Source of the DNA: Bacteroidia bacterium
Lineage (GTDB): Bacteria; Bacteroidota; Bacteroidia; JABDFU01
Assembly: GCA_020849195.1 (NCBI GenBank)
Contig: JADLGT010000009.1
Coordinates: 1-9,915 of the forward strand
DNA length: 9,915 nt
Direction: 5' to 3'
This document shows, piece by piece, positions 8,301 to 9,915 of this stretch (position 1 is its first letter; each line of letters opens with the position of its first letter). The translations under genes were made by a program, and so were the position numbers. The notes beneath the pieces are model-generated. The model was not told the origin of the DNA. It was given only the letters and a program-made list of their open reading frames with translations, and made no database searches.

Positions 8301-8912
8301 ATGGAAAAATTCACTACCATACGATCAACCGCAGTACCCTTGCCGATTGAAAACATAGATACTGATCAAATTATTCCCGCACGTTTTTTAAAATCTACAA
8401 CCCGCGAGGGTTTTGGCGAAAACCTTTTTCGAGATTGGAGATACGATGAAAAAAATAATCCCAAAAATAATTTTGTGCTGAATGACTTGCGATACGAAGG
8501 GACGATATTGGTAGCCGGAAAAAATTTTGGATGCGGATCGAGCAGGGAACACGCTGCATGGGCCATTGCCGATTACGGATTTAAGGTTGTAGTATCCAGT
8601 TTTTTTGCCGACATTTTTAAAAACAATTCATTAAACAATGGTATTTTGCCGGTAGAAGTCTCTGACAAATTTCTGAACGAATTATTTAATGAGATTAATA
8701 AGAATAACCATACTCAACTTGTGGTTGATTTAGAAAATGAAAAAATTACAATTACAGATACAAACTCCTCAGAAAAATTTACCATTAATCAATATAAAAA
8801 AATTTGTTTTCTGAATGGGTACGACGATATTGATTATTTACTGAGTCTAAAAGATGATATAGAAAAATACGAGAAGAATAGTAATTACTTAGCATTAGTA
8901 AATAAAGGATGA
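8301..8912 (+). CDS. leuD: 3-isopropylmalate dehydratase, small subunit
   Basis: Small (swivel-domain) subunit of isopropylmalate isomerase; it completes the substrate pocket of LeuC. Its 203 residues are normal for the proteobacterial-like LeuD size of about 200. Motifs include [16 protein letters not shown] (16-31), [17 protein letters not shown] (73-89, substrate-binding loop) and [18 protein letters not shown] (101-118). The C-terminal third is lysine- and asparagine-rich and less conserved in appearance. The start lies 6 bases after the leuC stop and directly precedes conserved sequence. The TGA stop overlaps the leuB ATG as ATGA, so translation of leuB is probably coupled to leuD. Confidence 0.97.
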   Translation: MEKFTTIRSTAVPLPIENIDTDQIIPARFLKSTTREGFGENLFRDWRYDEKNNPKNNFVLNDLRYEGTILVAGKNFGCGSSREHAAWAIADYGFKVVVSSFFADIFKNNSLNNGILPVEVSDKFLNELFNEINKNNHTQLVVDLENEKITITDTNSSEKFTINQYKKICFLNGYDDIDYLLSLKDDIEKYEKNSNYLALVNKG

Positions 8913-9915
8913 AAAAAAAAATTGCAGTACTCCCCGGCGATGGTATTGGTCCGGAGGTAACAACTCAGGCGGTTAATGTATTAAAGGCTGTTGCCAAAAA
9001 ATATAATCACACTTTTGAATTTGAAGAAGGCTTGATTGGTGCCTGCGCCATCGATAAAACGGGCTACCCTTTTCCTGGCGCAACATTAAAGTTGTGTAAA
9101 GAAGCCGACGCAATTTTATTTGGCGCCATAGGTCATCCTAAGTACGACAATGACCCCGGCGCCAAAGTGCGACCCGAACAGGGTTTGCTGGCCATGCGAA
9201 AAGAGCTGGGTTTGTATGCCAACATTCGCCCGGTAAGTAGCTACCCGGCTCTGCTTAATAAATCTCCTTTAAAAGAGGAAAACATTAGAGGCATTGATTT
9301 TGTTGTTTTCCGCGAACTTACCGGCGGAATTTATTTTGGAGCAAAAGGATTAAGTGAGGATAAGCAACAAGTGTTCGACACTTGCACATATTCGTCCGAA
9401 GAAATTTTACGTGTAACCAAACTCGCATTTGAAGCAGCAGCGAAAAGAAATAGTAAAGTAACATTGGTCGATAAAGCCAATGTACTGGAAACATCACGCC
9501 TGTGGAGAAAAGAAGTACAGCAATTTGCTCAACAATTTCCGGGCATCAAACTTGATTTTATGTTTGTGGATAATGCAGCCATGCAAATAATTCTTAATCC
9601 ACGCCAGTTTGATGTTATACTAACCGAAAACATGTTTGGGGATATTTTAACCGATGAGGCTTCAGTTATTGCGGGTTCGTTGGGATTGCTTCCATCAGCA
9701 TCTGTTGGTGCTGAAAAAGCATTATACGAACCTATACATGGGTCTTATCCTCAAGCGGCAGGAAAAAATAGTGCAAATCCGATTGGATCTATACTTTCTG
9801 CAGCCATGTTGCTCGACATTTCTTTTGGCTTAAAAATCGAAAGTGAAGAAATACGCAAAGCAGTAGAAAAAACAATAACAGCCGGTATTGTTACGCAGGA
9901 TATCGATCCTTTGAA
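8909..9915 (+). CDS. leuB: 3-isopropylmalate dehydrogenase, 3' end cut by window edge
   Basis: NAD-dependent oxidative decarboxylase of the third leucine step: 3-isopropylmalate gives 4-methyl-2-oxopentanoate after CO2 loss. I translated it from the ATG at 8909; 335 codons are visible with no stop, against about 350-360 in the family, so roughly 20 codons are missing. Motifs in order: [10 protein letters not shown] (8-17), [10 protein letters not shown] (71-80), [19 protein letters not shown] (90-108), [11 protein letters not shown] (134-144), [12 protein letters not shown] (188-199), VDNAAMQ (220-226), [14 protein letters not shown] (239-252) and [18 protein letters not shown] (274-291). Expected catalytic and metal residues are all there: Arg97, Arg107, Arg135, Tyr142, Lys189, Asp221, Asp245 and Asp249. 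The NAD-type adenosine pocket EPIHGS...NSANP separates it from NADP isocitrate dehydrogenases. The start overlaps leuD by 4 bases, and codons 2-4 lie in a ten-A run. Confidence 0.97.
   Translation, partial: MKKKIAVLPGDGIGPEVTTQAVNVLKAVAKKYNHTFEFEEGLIGACAIDKTGYPFPGATLKLCKEADAILFGAIGHPKYDNDPGAKVRPEQGLLAMRKELGLYANIRPVSSYPALLNKSPLKEENIRGIDFVVFRELTGGIYFGAKGLSEDKQQVFDTCTYSSEEILRVTKLAFEAAAKRNSKVTLVDKANVLETSRLWRKEVQQFAQQFPGIKLDFMFVDNAAMQIILNPRQFDVILTENMFGDILTDEASVIAGSLGLLPSASVGAEKALYEPIHGSYPQAAGKNSANPIGSILSAAMLLDISFGLKIESEEIRKAVEKTITAGIVTQDIDPL

Noticed and set aside
1..9915. Mobile element, defence system, CRISPR array or tRNA
   Set aside because: No transposase, integrase, terminal repeats, spaced repeat array or tRNA-like segment was seen; base and codon use look similar across all genes.

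Overview
The window looks like chromosomal DNA of a member of the Bacteroidota. The grounds are AT-rich DNA, no consistent Shine-Dalgarno sequences before the starts, a TAnnTTTG-type -7 promoter element, a long PurF-like protein of the kind I associate with this phylum, and a leucine operon with a short LeuA. I cannot name the genus. There are seven protein genes. I see no tRNA, rRNA, CRISPR array, insertion sequence or phage signal, and no gene-free stretch longer than about 160 bases.

Left part (1-4018): a plus-strand gene encodes a polytopic membrane protein with C-terminal TPR repeats. Its membrane part resembles the TMTC/DUF1736 branch of GT-C glycosyltransferases. It is followed by a plus-strand gene for a 633-residue amidophosphoribosyltransferase-like protein, with an Ntn-type glutaminase domain joined to a phosphoribosyltransferase domain. 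An exact TAAATTTG element lies just 8 bases before its start codon.

Middle (4019-5722): a minus-strand gene, convergent with the PurF-like gene, encodes a 514-residue lysine-rich and probably all-helical protein of unknown function. Upstream of it is a 159-base divergent intergenic region shared with the leucine operon. This region holds a 10-base direct repeat and a tiny upstream reading frame.

Right part (5723-9915): a tight plus-strand operon, leuA-leuC-leuD-leuB, covers the leucine-specific branch from 2-oxoisovalerate. LeuA condenses it with acetyl-CoA, LeuCD isomerises 2-isopropylmalate to 3-isopropylmalate, and LeuB oxidises that to the precursor of 4-methyl-2-oxopentanoate. Gaps are 7, 6 and -4 bases. 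LeuB runs off the right edge about 20 codons before its expected end. LeuA lacks the C-terminal allosteric domain of the long form.

Most of the window is ordinary core metabolism. I did not find a convincing new multi-gene system. The points most worth a second look are the TMTC-like protein, the deviant active-site details of the PurF-like protein, the missing regulatory domain in LeuA, and the small upstream frame before the unknown minus-strand gene.
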